A stretch of 32,413 nt of DNA from Nitrosomonas sp. (GCA_021774155.1 JAJFJH010000333.1:1-32413); one strand, 5' to 3'. Positions 22,851 to 32,130 are shown, counted from the first letter of the stretch. Notes: generated from the sequence alone by a model not told the origin. Program-made: numbers and translations.

Positions 22851-25607
22851 TTAGAACTCCTCCCAATCACTATCGGTGCCAGTCTTTTTAGACTCGAACT
22901 TTGGAGCGGAAAGCTTCTTTACTGCGGATTTATTTGCTGAAGAATTTGCAGGCAATCGTTCTACATTGACTGCACGGTTTGGTCCACGCTTCTCAACCTG
23001 AGGAGACTTGGTTCTATTACTTGTCGCCTCCTTCCTCAAGCTGAAGATTGCCACAGCACTAATCAAACTTCCTGATTGCTCCTGCATGGATTCTGAAGCA
23101 GCAGCAGCTTCTTCTACCAATGCTGCGTTTTGCTGTGTCACTTCATCCATTTGAGTAATTGCCTGATTAACCTGTTCGATTCCCGAACTTTGCTCTTGTG
23201 AAGCAGCGGATATTTCTGCCATAATGTCGGTCACTCGCTTCACAGATGCGACAATCTCATCCATGGTATTGCCTGCTTGATCAACCAGTTCAGTACCTAC
23301 TTCAACTTTATTGACTGAATCACTGATCAGCTCCTTGATTTCTTTAGCCGCTGCAGCAGAACGTTGTGCCAACGTACGCACTTCAGTTGCAACTACCGCG
23401 AAACCACGACCTTGTTCGCCAGCACGAGCCGCTTCTACTGCTGCGTTCAGGGCCAGAATGTTTGTCTGGAATGCGATACCATCAATGACACTAATGATAT
23501 CAACGATTTTCTTGGAACTATCATTGATCGAAGACATCGTGGTGACCACCTCAGCAACCACATTACCGCCTTTGACTGCGATTTCGCTGGCACCAATGGC
23601 AAGTTGGTTAGCCTGTTTGGCATTGTCCGCGTTTTGTTTCACGGTGGAAGTTAGCTCTTCCATACTGGAAGCGGTTTCCTCCAAACTTGAAGCTTGTTGT
23701 TCTGTTCGCTCCGATAAATCATTGTTACCAGAAGAAATCTCTTTCGCTGCCGTATCAATTGCATCAGTGCTTGCACGAATATCACTAATAATTTCGATTA
23801 GCTTACTTACTGTAGAGTTGGTGTCGTCTTTTAATTGTCCGAATATGCCTTTGTATTCTTTAATGATACTTTCGGTCAAATCCCCATGTGACATTGCTGA
23901 CAATACACGGCCAACATCAGCTAAACTAGATGAACAATTATCCATCAAGGAATTAATGCCACTACACAGCTTCTTGATCTCCCCATCCTTACCTTCCAAT
24001 GGAATACGCTGCGACAGATCGCCTTCTTCAGCCACAGAAACAACTTTTAAAGTTTCCTCTACGGCTTGCTTGAGCATCTGCGCTGCTTCGATCTGTTCGG
24101 TAACATCAGTGGCAAATTTCACCACTTTGTAAGGTTTACCGTTTATGTCCATGATTGGATTATAGCTCGCCTGAATCCATACTTCCTTATCGCCCTTGCC
24201 GATGCGCTTATACTGTCCAGCATCAAACTCGCCACGATTAAGTTTTTCCCAGAATTGTCGATACTCCGCACTGCCTGCATAAGCAGGTTCAGTAAACATG
24301 CTGTGATGTTTGCCTTTAATTTCGTCGAGCGAATAATCCAACGTTTGGCAGAAATTATCATTGGCCGTGATAACGGTACCGTCCAATTCGAACTCAATGA
24401 CCGCTTGCGCCTTGTCCACTGCTTTGAGCTGACCCTCATAGTTGGCGTTGCGTAATTTCTCCGCAGTAATGTCGGTAGCAAACTTCACGACCTTGAACGG
24501 CTTACCGTCTACGCCCATGATCGGATTGTAACTGGCCTGAATCCATACTTCCTTGCCACCCTTGCCGATGCGCTTATACTGTGCGGCATCATAGTCGCCG
24601 CGATTAAGTTTTTCCCAGAATTGTCGATACTCCGCGCTGCCTGCATAAGCGGATTCAGTAAACATGCTGTGATGTTTGCCTTTAATTTCGTCAAGCGAAT
24701 AACCCAACGTCTTGCAGAAATTATCATTGGCCGTGATAACGGTACCGTCCAGTTCGAACTCAATGACCGCTTGCGCCGTATCCACCGCCTTCATTTTACC
24801 TTCAAAGTCAGCATCACGTTCCTTTTGCTCGACAAGATGGCTCGTCATTTTCTTGAGTGATTGCAATAACTTACCGACTTCATTAGTTAAACTCGATTCA
24901 ATTCGATTGGAAAGATCACCTGACGCAACAGCATCTGCTACAGAAACAGCTTGATTAAGCGGCCCAACAATTGAGCGTATCACCAGAATACCGATAACGA
25001 AAGCTAACAATACACCTAACACAATGACGGCAATGGTCACTGTTGAAATGGTATTGAAATCACTTTGTGCTGCTGCATATTCTTCAGCGGCAACCCTGCC
25101 TTGCAGATTAAGCAAATCAAACACATCTTTATGTAGAGCCTCGAACTTCGGAGCGGCATCATTCATAGCATTTTCCCGTGCAGCTTCAAAATCGCCAGCA
25201 CTAGCCAATTGAAAGGTACGGTTGCGTGATTCAACATAACTCTTCTCACTAACCATATAACTTTCAGCAAATGCAGCCTCTTCCGGGACCAAATAAGTCG
25301 CCATAAAAGCTTCCCAGATCTTCCGAATTTCGGCATCACGTTGTACAGTATCTGCCATACGTGATTGTGCAATTGCTACATCATTTAAATTAGCTGCAAC
25401 AACCGCATTCATTCGAGCGGCTTGCCAATGATCATTCATAGCTGCCAAATCTACTGCCACTACTGTGCGATCTTCATAAACAGTTTTCAATCCCTGATTG
25501 GATTGGTTTACACCATACAAACCTAATACACCAATACCTACCAGCAAGAGCGACAAAAAACCGACTACAGCCATCAATCGAGACCTAATTGTTAAATTCT
25601 TAAACAT
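22851..25607 (-). CDS. Methyl-accepting chemotaxis protein with two tandem PAS domains
   Basis: A 918-residue transmembrane receptor. Numbering here follows the 919-aa track sequence. TM1 is at about 12-33. A periplasmic four-helix-bundle sensor spans about 34-190 ([20 protein letters not shown]) and TM2 about 190-212. HAMP follows (about 213-265), then two nearly identical PAS domains (273-394 and 395-516; [20 protein letters not shown] occurs in both), a second HAMP-like region, and the signalling domain with hairpin tip [30 protein letters not shown]. The C-terminal linker ends in DSDWEEF, an xWxxF tail that recruits CheR/CheB in other receptors. I chose ATG 25607 because AGGAG sits 7 bases upstream; the GTG at 25610 is too close. 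PAS type resembles aerotaxis/redox receptors; ligand unknown. Confidence 0.96.
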   Translation of the reverse strand: MFKNLTIRSRLMAVVGFLSLLLVGIGVLGLYGVNQSNQGLKTVYEDRTVVAVDLAAMNDHWQAARMNAVVAANLNDVAIAQSRMADTVQRDAEIRKIWEAFMATYLVPEEAAFAESYMVSEKSYVESRNRTFQLASAGDFEAARENAMNDAAPKFEALHKDVFDLLNLQGRVAAEEYAAAQSDFNTISTVTIAVIVLGVLLAFVIGILVIRSIVGPLNQAVSVADAVASGDLSNRIESSLTNEVGKLLQSLKKMTSHLVEQKERDADFEGKMKAVDTAQAVIEFELDGTVITANDNFCKTLGYSLDEIKGKHHSMFTESAYAGSAEYRQFWEKLNRGDYDAAQYKRIGKGGKEVWIQASYNPIMGVDGKPFKVVKFATDITAEKLRNANYEGQLKAVDKAQAVIEFELDGTVITANDNFCQTLDYSLDEIKGKHHSMFTEPAYAGSAEYRQFWEKLNRGEFDAGQYKRIGKGDKEVWIQASYNPIMDINGKPYKVVKFATDVTEQIEAAQMLKQAVEETLKVVSVAEEGDLSQRIPLEGKDGEIKKLCSGINSLMDNCSSSLADVGRVLSAMSHGDLTESIIKEYKGIFGQLKDDTNSTVSKLIEIISDIRASTDAIDTAAKEISSGNNDLSERTEQQASSLEETASSMEELTSTVKQNADNAKQANQLAIGASEIAVKGGNVVAEVVTTMSSINDSSKKIVDIISVIDGIAFQTNILALNAAVEAARAGEQGRGFAVVATEVRTLAQRSAAAAKEIKELISDSVNKVEVGTELVDQAGNTMDEIVASVKRVTDIMAEISAASQEQSSGIEQVNQAITQMDEVTQQNAALVEEAAAASESMQEQSGSLISAVAIFSLRKEATSNRTKSPQVEKRGPNRAVNVERLPANSSANKSAVKKLSAPKFESKKTGTDSDWEEF
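24063..24794 (-). repeat. Tandem 366-bp direct repeat encoding the two PAS domains
   Basis: Two copies, 24429-24794 and 24063-24428, with an exact 366-base (122-codon) period. They are very similar at both DNA and protein level. Long identical stretches such as CCCAGAATTGTCGATACTCC occur in each, and most differences are single bases. This indicates a recent in-frame duplication or ongoing gene conversion. Confidence 0.9.
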
Positions 25608-25643
25608 CACAAATCTCCTTTACCCTTTCACTCAAAAAAAGTA

Positions 25644-26153
25644 TTAATTAACCACCTGATCAATTAAGCCCATATCAGCACTACCCATCAACTTCTCAAT
25701 ATCTATCAATATCAACATACGTTCTTCTACTGTTCCCAACCCCATGATGTATTCGGTGTCTATGACAGAACCAAACTCAGGTGTGGCTCTCATTTGACCC
25801 AAATCCAGACTGATAACATCTGAAACGCCGTCAACAACAATACCCATAACTCGTCCCGATACATTCAGAATAATAACCACTGTAAATTGGTCATATTCTG
25901 CACTTCCAAGCTCAAACTTGATCCGCATATCAATAATAGGCACTATGATCCCGCGTAGATTAACAACACCCTTGATAAATTCAGGCGCATTGGCGATTTG
26001 AGTGATTGAGTCATAACCTCTGATTTCTTGGACTTTCAAGATATCCATGCCATATTCTTCACTACCTAGCCGGAATGTAAGGAATTCATTTAATGTTTTT
26101 CCTGCAAGATTTCCTGCTGATTCAGTCGTTTCTACTGCCTGCGTTTGCGACAT
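25644..26153 (-). CDS. cheW: Chemotaxis adaptor protein CheW
   Basis: Couples receptor tips to CheA. The 169-residue protein has one CheW domain (about 22-160): NEFLTFRLGSEEYGMDILKVQEIRGYDSITQIANAPEFIKGVVNLRGIIVPIIDMRIKF and VDGVSDVISLDLGQMRATPEF. The conserved NLRG loop for receptor/CheA contact is intact. Strong SD (GGAAGGAG) precedes ATG. It lies 53 bases after cheA and 36 before the receptor gene. Confidence 0.97.
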   Translation of the reverse strand: MSQTQAVETTESAGNLAGKTLNEFLTFRLGSEEYGMDILKVQEIRGYDSITQIANAPEFIKGVVNLRGIIVPIIDMRIKFELGSAEYDQFTVVIILNVSGRVMGIVVDGVSDVISLDLGQMRATPEFGSVIDTEYIMGLGTVEERMLILIDIEKLMGSADMGLIDQVVN

Positions 26154-26206
26154 TTTTATGCTCCTTCCAATATATGGGTTGAACTAGATGCCGATAAATT
26201 TAGCCT

Positions 26207-28333
26207 TCACACCGATTCTTTATGTGAAGATGTCACAATGACAGCGGAATCTAGAATTAACGCCACTTTACCGTCCCCCATGATGGTGGCACCTGAAACA
26301 CCGTGCACCCGACGATAATTGCTCTCCAGGCTTTTAATAACTACTTGATGCTGACCAATTAATGTATCAACAAGCATTGCAGCTTTCTTTCCTTCGGCTT
26401 CAAGAATAACCAAAATTCCATCATGGATTACTTCAGATGTAGGCTTCAAATTAAAGACTTCATGCAATGCAATCACAGGCAAATATTCACCACGCACCCG
26501 AACTACGCGTCCACGCCCGCTCACTGATTTAATATCTTCTGCAGTTGGTTGTAGTGATTCGATAATATAGGTTAGCGGCACGATGAACATTTGATCACCG
26601 ACACCGACAGACAAGCCATCTAAGATTGCCAGTGTTAGCGGCAAGCGAACTGATATTCGGGTGCCTACACCCAATGCAGACTCAATTTCTACTCGACCAC
26701 CCATTGCACTAATATTACGTTTAACAACGTCCATACCGACACCACGCCCGGAGACATCTGTCACAACGGCGGCTGTTGAAAAACCCGCTTCAAATATCAG
26801 CATCCAGACTTCTGAATCTGGCATTTCGTCATGTACGGGCATCCCACGTTCTTTAGCTTTAGCAAGAATCTTTTCGCGACTGAGGCCAGCACCATCATCA
26901 CCCACTTCAATGACAATACTGCCGCCTTGATGGAAAGCACGCAACGTAATCGTACCTTGAGCAGGTTTGCCTGCAGCTATCCGCACATCAGGCATTTCCA
27001 CACCATGATCAAGACTGTTACGTATTAGGTGTGTTAACGGATCAGCAATTTTTTCAATTAAACCTTTATCTAGTTCAGTACTTTCACCCACTTGCTTTAA
27101 TTCGATTTTCTTATTGAGCTTTGACGCCAAATCACGTACCACACGTGGGTAACGACTAAAAACAAAACTAATCGGCAACATGCGAATTGACATGACCGAT
27201 TCTTGCAAATCTCTGGTATTGCGTTCAAGTTGGTTCATACCGCTTAACAGTTTCTCAAAAATAACCGGATCAACTTCTGAAGCTGTCTGAGCTAACATCG
27301 CCTGAGTAATAACCAGCTCGCCAACAAGATTGATCATCTGGTCGACTTTCTCGATACTGACTCGAATTGAGGATGTTTCAGCAGAATTAGCAGAAGTCTT
27401 GGTAGAAGATGTATTTTTGTTTTTGACTGATACTTTACTACCCCCCACAGGCTGCTTCACTTCATCGTCTTTTGCGCCTGCAGGTGCTGCAGGTGTTCCA
27501 GAGAAGAACCCATAGGGTTTTGTTGTGTTACCCGGCGCATCAGGGAAAAACCCATAAGGCTCTTCTGGCTCGGACTCATCAGCATCAATAGCTGATAATT
27601 GTGCACTCGCGCTATCTTCGGCAAGAGCCTCTGTTTCTATTTTCAGATTAGTTGGGTCCACTACAAATGCAAGTATCTCCCAAACATCCTCTTCAGTTGA
27701 ATCAGTTACTAATCGTAATTTACTACCCGGCTCAGATTCACCAAAAATAAGCTTCTCAAGTTGGCCCATCTCACTTAAGTTAGAAAGTAAATTTTCTCGT
27801 GCCTTTTCATTTAATCCATCATTTGGAAACTCTATGAGAAAAACCATTTTCTCAGTTGCTGGTACTGGCGCATTCTTTTCTGTTAGTTCCGCAACTGGTA
27901 GCGCACTTTTCGTATTCACTTCTGCCGAATCAGTCGAATCAGAAGTTTGCTCTGAAAATTTACTCAATTCTTCACACACAGCAGCAGCAGCAGCTGGATC
28001 CGCCACACCATCTCCACGATGACCTGCTAATTGACCTTTGATAACATCTCCCGCCTTTAGAAAAGCATCTATCATCTCACTACGAACTTCGAGCTCACCT
28101 TTACGCAATTTATCCAGCAGAGTCTCCAACATGTGCGTCATCTCCGTCATATCTGTAAAACCAAATGTGCCCGCTCCTCCTTTAATAGAATGAGCAGCTC
28201 GAAAGATTGCATTCATATCTTCCATATCTGGGGAATTAACATCCAACCCAAGCAAACAGGCCTCCATCTCTGCCAGCAATTCTGAGGATTCCTCAAAAAA
28301 CACCTCATAAAACTGTTCTAGATCACTGCTCAT
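26207..28333 (-). CDS. cheA: Chemotaxis histidine kinase CheA
   Basis: Receptor-controlled kinase that phosphorylates CheY and CheB. From ATG 28333 (708 aa) the domains are as follows. P1 has the phosphorylated His48 in RAAHSIKGGAGTFGF. A P2-like domain (about 165-245) begins VFLIEFPNDGLNEKA. A long Pro/Ser/Thr-rich linker carries two YGFF motifs (EEPYGFFPDAPG, KPYGFFSGTP). P3 dimerisation reads SSIRVSIEKVDQMINLVGELVITQAML. P4 kinase has N-box HLIRNSLDHGVE, G1 VGDDGAGL and G2 GRGVGMDVVKRNI. P5 is CheW-like to the end. The ORF track starts 24 codons earlier at 28405; ATG 28333 gives the typical CheA start (MSSDLEQFYEVFFEES) and puts the His at the E. coli position. It follows cheY. Confidence 0.97.
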   Translation of the reverse strand: MSSDLEQFYEVFFEESSELLAEMEACLLGLDVNSPDMEDMNAIFRAAHSIKGGAGTFGFTDMTEMTHMLETLLDKLRKGELEVRSEMIDAFLKAGDVIKGQLAGHRGDGVADPAAAAAVCEELSKFSEQTSDSTDSAEVNTKSALPVAELTEKNAPVPATEKMVFLIEFPNDGLNEKARENLLSNLSEMGQLEKLIFGESEPGSKLRLVTDSTEEDVWEILAFVVDPTNLKIETEALAEDSASAQLSAIDADESEPEEPYGFFPDAPGNTTKPYGFFSGTPAAPAGAKDDEVKQPVGGSKVSVKNKNTSSTKTSANSAETSSIRVSIEKVDQMINLVGELVITQAMLAQTASEVDPVIFEKLLSGMNQLERNTRDLQESVMSIRMLPISFVFSRYPRVVRDLASKLNKKIELKQVGESTELDKGLIEKIADPLTHLIRNSLDHGVEMPDVRIAAGKPAQGTITLRAFHQGGSIVIEVGDDGAGLSREKILAKAKERGMPVHDEMPDSEVWMLIFEAGFSTAAVVTDVSGRGVGMDVVKRNISAMGGRVEIESALGVGTRISVRLPLTLAILDGLSVGVGDQMFIVPLTYIIESLQPTAEDIKSVSGRGRVVRVRGEYLPVIALHEVFNLKPTSEVIHDGILVILEAEGKKAAMLVDTLIGQHQVVIKSLESNYRRVHGVSGATIMGDGKVALILDSAVIVTSSHKESV

Positions 28334-28483
28334 ATTCAATCCCGTTTCAAAATTTAGCGCCAGACTAACACCCAAAACATCTTTTTGATTGAAAGGTAAA
28401 AGCAAAAAAACATAAGTTAATCCTGAGAATAAGTCCTACAAAACCTTTCTGTTTTACGAACTTCACCTTACGACAACTAGGCA

Positions 28484-28849
28484 TTAACCAATAACTTTTC
28501 CAATAACTTCTAACAGTCTTTTAGGATCAAAAGGTTTAACTAACCAGCCCGTTGCGCCAGCTTCTTTTCCTTTTGCTTTCAAGTCATCACCAGATTCAGT
28601 GGTAAGCATCAAAATTGGAACATATTTATAGTGGGATAATTTCCTCAATAATCCGAGCAATTGCAAACCATCCATACGTGGCATATTAATATCCGTTAAC
28701 ACTAGGTTTACTTGATAAGCATTTGCTTTATCGAGTGCATCTTGACCGTCTACGGCCTCTATCACATCGTAACCGGCACCTTTTAGCGTAAAAGCAACCA
28801 TTTGCCGAATTGAAGCAGAATCATCTACCGCAAGTATCGTTTTAGCCAT
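28484..28849 (-). CDS. cheY: Chemotaxis response regulator CheY
   Basis: A 121-residue single receiver domain with the acidic pair D9-D10 (LAVDDSAS), phosphoacceptor D53 (VLTDINMPRMDG), the switch Thr in MLTTES and K105 (WLVKPF). Phospho-CheY binds the flagellar motor switch. SD AGGAG plus a GGAAGAG lie just before the ATG. It lies between the CheZ-like gene (63 bases upstream) and cheA. Confidence 0.96.
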   Translation of the reverse strand: MAKTILAVDDSASIRQMVAFTLKGAGYDVIEAVDGQDALDKANAYQVNLVLTDINMPRMDGLQLLGLLRKLSHYKYVPILMLTTESGDDLKAKGKEAGATGWLVKPFDPKRLLEVIGKVIG

Positions 28850-28912
28850 CTCTTCCCTGTCTCCTTAACTCTGAGTTGATTCTCGTACTTTAAAATCTTA
28901 TCTATAAGCTCG

Positions 28913-29677
28913 CTAAAATAAGTCAACTTCACCTACTCGCATACCTTGCTGCACTACTGGCTTACTTTTATTTTTTTTTCTGACAGAGACGACTGCATCT
29001 GAAATTTCTTGATGAATCTCATCAAGGTTCTTTGTACTAGTTCTATTGATGTTTTGCCTATCAATACGGTGCAGCGACATATTGAGCGCATCAATTTCAT
29101 GTACTGTATGACTTAGTAATTGAGTCACTAAATCTCCAAACTGCAATGAGGTAACTGCCGCCGATAATTCTTGCTCAATTTTTTCTGCAATCTTCATCTG
29201 CCGCTTTAGTAGCTGTAAAACCGGCTCGTTATCTGCGGGTGCCGCCATCTTTTCGATCGCCAGAACCATGCTATGATGAGAACTAGTTAACTTACTAATA
29301 TAGTTGAAATTCACCACAAGATTATTAACTGCATCGCTAACTAATTTATCGGCCTGCCCCAAATCATCTTTGATTCCACAAAAATACTCATCTGCCTCTA
29401 TAGTGCAAATACTTTCTGGAACCAAAATTTGCGGCTCATTTGACGGGCCATCCTTTAGCTTATTATTTTCCAGCTGTGTACCTGAATTTTTATCATGCTC
29501 AACTATTGACAACATCACCAACGCCCAAACCAAACCCACACTAGTTAAGGTTGACAACCCTTGCATAGCTGACCCACTTTTATCTAAAAACCAATAAATC
29601 TGGATTCCAACAAAAATAAGAACTATTCCTGCTAAAGCATTAAACAACCATTTTCTCTTAAGTTCTATTTTTGGCAC
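28913..29677 (-). CDS. Membrane-anchored chemotaxis protein with CheZ-like DxxxQ motif (putative CheY phosphatase)
   Basis: A 254-residue protein starting at GTG with an SD-like AAGGGG upstream. Two transmembrane helices (about 11-31 and 41-59) form a hairpin, followed by a cytoplasmic, mostly helical region. At 178-195 the helix reads LQFGDLVTQLLSHTVHEI. This aligns with the catalytic helix of E. coli CheZ, FQDLTGQ, placing D182 and Q186 at the positions of CheZ Asp143 and Gln147. The C-terminus GEVDLF recalls the CheZ tail VDDLLDSLGF, which binds CheY. The rest shows little CheZ similarity, and I see no classic CheZ domain. Its position directly before cheY fits a CheY-P phosphatase, but this is inference. 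An alternative is a scaffold-type chemotaxis protein, since LQFxD helices also occur in proteins not known as phosphatases. Confidence 0.7.
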   Translation of the reverse strand: MPKIELKRKWLFNALAGIVLIFVGIQIYWFLDKSGSAMQGLSTLTSVGLVWALVMLSIVEHDKNSGTQLENNKLKDGPSNEPQILVPESICTIEADEYFCGIKDDLGQADKLVSDAVNNLVVNFNYISKLTSSHHSMVLAIEKMAAPADNEPVLQLLKRQMKIAEKIEQELSAAVTSLQFGDLVTQLLSHTVHEIDALNMSLHRIDRQNINRTSTKNLDEIHQEISDAVVSVRKKNKSKPVVQQGMRVGEVDLF

Positions 29678-29801
29678 TGGCCACCCCTTACATATTAAGG
29701 AAATAAATACCTACATGTACTCATCGACACAGAACGTGCTTTCCTTAAAGAGGGTAAAATCGACAATTGCTGCCTATTTTTTGAAACATTTAGTTTTTCA
29801 T

Positions 29802-29813
29802 CTTTGATCAAAG
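29802..29813. repeat. Perfect 12-base palindrome next to the EAL-HDOD stop codon
   Basis: CTTTGATCAAAG lies one base downstream of the stop codon of the EAL-HDOD gene and upstream of the CheZ-like gene. It could be an operator, but no regulator is known. Confidence 0.3.
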
Positions 29814-29814
29814 A

Positions 29815-31050
29815 CTAATTTGCAGCATCACCTATGCGGTTAGCCCAACTCAAAGCCTCCAACTCTATATTTGTAAACTCACCTAAGCTTAAAAAGCCCA
29901 TATCAGCCAACATAGTTTGAACTGTTTCAGCTTCATTTTTTTCATTTGCTTCAATTAACCGCAGTTGATCGCCTAAACGCCCCTCTCGAAGCAGCAGCGC
30001 TTGGCTCATATCTTCTGGTATACCAAGTTTATCAACGATACTAGGCATTTCAATACCAAGTAGCGCATCTAATAAGGATAAAATACCGACCATAAATGCT
30101 CGATCCTGATGATTCTTATCATGCGGCCGATCAGCTAAAGCGATTAACTCCATTAGTTTTCCACGTGTAGCTGCGGTCTGCATCAAGGCACTTGACATGC
30201 TCTCGCCTGATTTGCCAGCGGAGTACAGCAGCAACTGTATCCACCGCTGTAGTTGTCTCTTTCCCAGTATCATGATGGCATGCTTGATAGAATTTATCTT
30301 TTGCGGCAGACCCGAAGCCACCGAATTCACCATTCGTAATAGGTTATAGCTTAGACCGGGCTGATGCTTGAACTCCCTCTCTATTTCTTCCGCGTCACTA
30401 TCACCCATCACAAGTGTCAGTAATTTCAGCAAAGACATCTTAGCTGGGTCGGCGCGCTTTCCCGTCATAATTTCTGGCTTAGCGAAGTAATACCCCTGAA
30501 ACATCTGGAAGCCTAATTCCATGCAATATTTTGCCTGCTCATCACTCTCCACTTTCTCTGCTAAAAGTAAAACTGGCCAGCGACTCAATTTCTTAACTAA
30601 GCCAGATATCGCTTCTTTCTCCAACCCAAGCACTTCAACTTTCACCACATTAACAACGGGCAACAACAATTCAACACCATCATTAATCTCCGTGACGTCA
30701 TCAAGAGCAAGTTGATAACCCATTTGCTTCAATTCGATACAGCGCTGCACTATCTCACTTGTGATTTTTACCGTTTCCATGATTTCGAGCACAACATACT
30801 TACTAGGAAGCAAGCAAATCACATCGCTCATTAGTAATTCAGCGTCGATATTAATGAAGCCCCTTTGCTGACCTAACACATTTTGAATGCCTAATTGGCC
30901 GTAGGCATTAACAATTACATTTGCAGTTGCTGACAGGTCATCTTCTACACTAGCTTCTGTTGAATGAGCCAGCCTAAACAACAATTCAAATGCAACTATA
31001 TTCTGATCACGGTCAAGTATTGGCTGCCTTCCAAGAAAAATTTCTTCCAT
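29815..31050 (-). CDS. Degenerate EAL plus HDOD domain protein (YuxH/CdgJ-like)
   Basis: A 411-residue soluble protein. The N-terminal EAL-type domain (about 1-200) keeps the TIM-barrel landmarks in modified form: ELLFR (22-26) instead of EALxR, FINID, VLEIMETV, LALDDV with the second loop DFGTG lost, VVKVEV instead of KID, AEKVES, and FQGYYFAKP. Several metal ligands are therefore doubtful and catalysis of c-di-GMP hydrolysis is unlikely. The C-terminal HDOD domain (about 200-400, FKHQPGLSYNLLRMVNSVASG, INSIKHAIMILGKRQLQRWI) is complete in outline and lacks the HD phosphodiesterase pair. Family members such as CdgJ influence motility and c-di-GMP output. A strong SD (GGAGGAAGG) precedes ATG. 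It may act as a sensor or partner for the neighbouring cyclases. Confidence 0.9.
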   Translation of the reverse strand: MEEIFLGRQPILDRDQNIVAFELLFRLAHSTEASVEDDLSATANVIVNAYGQLGIQNVLGQQRGFINIDAELLMSDVICLLPSKYVVLEIMETVKITSEIVQRCIELKQMGYQLALDDVTEINDGVELLLPVVNVVKVEVLGLEKEAISGLVKKLSRWPVLLLAEKVESDEQAKYCMELGFQMFQGYYFAKPEIMTGKRADPAKMSLLKLLTLVMGDSDAEEIEREFKHQPGLSYNLLRMVNSVASGLPQKINSIKHAIMILGKRQLQRWIQLLLYSAGKSGESMSSALMQTAATRGKLMELIALADRPHDKNHQDRAFMVGILSLLDALLGIEMPSIVDKLGIPEDMSQALLLREGRLGDQLRLIEANEKNEAETVQTMLADMGFLSLGEFTNIELEALSWANRIGDAAN

Positions 31051-31329
31051 TCCTTCCTCCGGTATAATTTATCAACCGCATTAAATTTCGAACTATTTAA
31101 TTGATAATAAATTTTTATTTTCGACCTGATCAAATGGGATTATTTGATCTTTATAATTAGATAGCTCATCGAAAGAAAATTGATTTCTCCCAAAAGCTAA
31201 TTGTCAAGACCTTGCAATAGAATACAGATCTAAAAAAACTTCTCAGCCACAAACAAAAAATCACCTCATCAAAGAGGTGAATACCCGCCACTGTATCTAC
31301 TCAGCACAAGCAAATTATTGTTACTTATT
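31051..31329. other. Intergenic region with terminator between diguanylate cyclase and EAL-HDOD genes
   Basis: 279 AT-rich bases with the minus-strand terminator described separately and, downstream of it, the probable promoter region of the EAL-HDOD gene. TGATCAAA-type motifs recur here (CCTGATCAAATGG near 31125), but no promoter is assigned. Confidence 0.4.
31250..31280 (-). terminator. Rho-independent terminator of the diguanylate cyclase gene
   Basis: On the minus strand TCACCTC-TTTGAT-GAGGTGA, a perfect 7-base stem, is followed by TTTTTTGTTTG. It starts about 50 bases past the stop codon at 31330. Confidence 0.88.
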
Positions 31330-32130
31330 TTAAGCAGGCATCACACGATTTTTTCCAGCATGCTTTGCTTTATATAATGCTTGATCCGCACGACTGATTG
31401 CCGAATTTTGGTGCTCTCCAAAATCACGTACAGCTACACCGGCACTAAAAGTAACCAACACAGATTGGCTTTCAGAATACTGCAATGATTGTTTCGCAAG
31501 ATTTCTCTGTAAACGATGAATAACTGATATTGCTTTTTCCAGACTAATTTCTGGCAACAGAACGACAAATTCTTCTCCACCATAACGAGAAATAATATCA
31601 CTCGGACGTAATGTTTCTTTAGCCACGGCAACTAAATGCATCAACACGTTGTCACCAAACTGATGCCCGAAGCTATCATTAGTCTGCTTAAAGTTATCTA
31701 AATCAATCATTACAACACAGAGCGATACGTCACTTCGGTCAGCACGAGCAGCTTCACGAATAAATATCTCATCAAGGCCACGACGATTAAAAGCACCCGT
31801 CATTTGATCTGTATGCACCAACTCTCTCAGCTGTTCTAATTCGCCCTTCAGCAACTCAATTTTTTGTTCTGCATGTTGAACTTGTTCTTGTGCTGCGTTG
31901 ACTTCATCAGTCAATTGCAGACCCTTTGTTTCAGACAAAACAACCTCAAGAATACTGATGATTTCATCCACATCACTCGTGCGACGAATTTGCTGCGCGT
32001 AACGTTCAACTTGCTTATAGTACTTATCTGAAGCAACCATAGTCTTCGTGAATCCAGTCATCTTGGAACCTTCTAAATTATCTGTTGACTTAACCAATCG
32101 CAACGGTTTTCTTTCATTTAGAATTTGCAT
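31330..32130 (-). CDS. Diguanylate cyclase (GGEEF domain)
   Basis: Makes c-di-GMP from two GTP. The 266-residue protein has an N-terminal helical region with a coiled coil (about 72-106, VNAAQEQVQHAEQKIELLKGELEQL) leading into the linker LVHTDQMTGAFNRRGLDEIF. The GGDEF domain (about 105-264) has metal ligands in MIDLDNFKQTND, active-site GGEEF at 184-188, and an intact inhibitory I-site RPSD (175-178) nine residues before it. It ends in the usual ADQALYKAKHAGKNRV. No transmembrane segment is present, so it is cytosolic; the input signal is unknown and the coiled coil suggests dimer control. Start ATG 32130 follows AGGGTGAG. Confidence 0.95.
   Translation of the reverse strand: MQILNERKPLRLVKSTDNLEGSKMTGFTKTMVASDKYYKQVERYAQQIRRTSDVDEIISILEVVLSETKGLQLTDEVNAAQEQVQHAEQKIELLKGELEQLRELVHTDQMTGAFNRRGLDEIFIREAARADRSDVSLCVVMIDLDNFKQTNDSFGHQFGDNVLMHLVAVAKETLRPSDIISRYGGEEFVVLLPEISLEKAISVIHRLQRNLAKQSLQYSESQSVLVTFSAGVAVRDFGEHQNSAISRADQALYKAKHAGKNRVMPA

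Noticed and set aside
23311-24132. 273-codon plus-strand ORF opposite the chemoreceptor gene
   Set aside because: It is a shadow of the Ala/Ser/Glu-rich signalling domain on the other strand, with no SD and low-complexity Ser/Ala composition.
24143-24763. Two similar alternate-frame ORFs (112 and 84 aa) inside the receptor gene
   Set aside because: Their similarity to each other only reflects the duplicated PAS DNA read in another frame.
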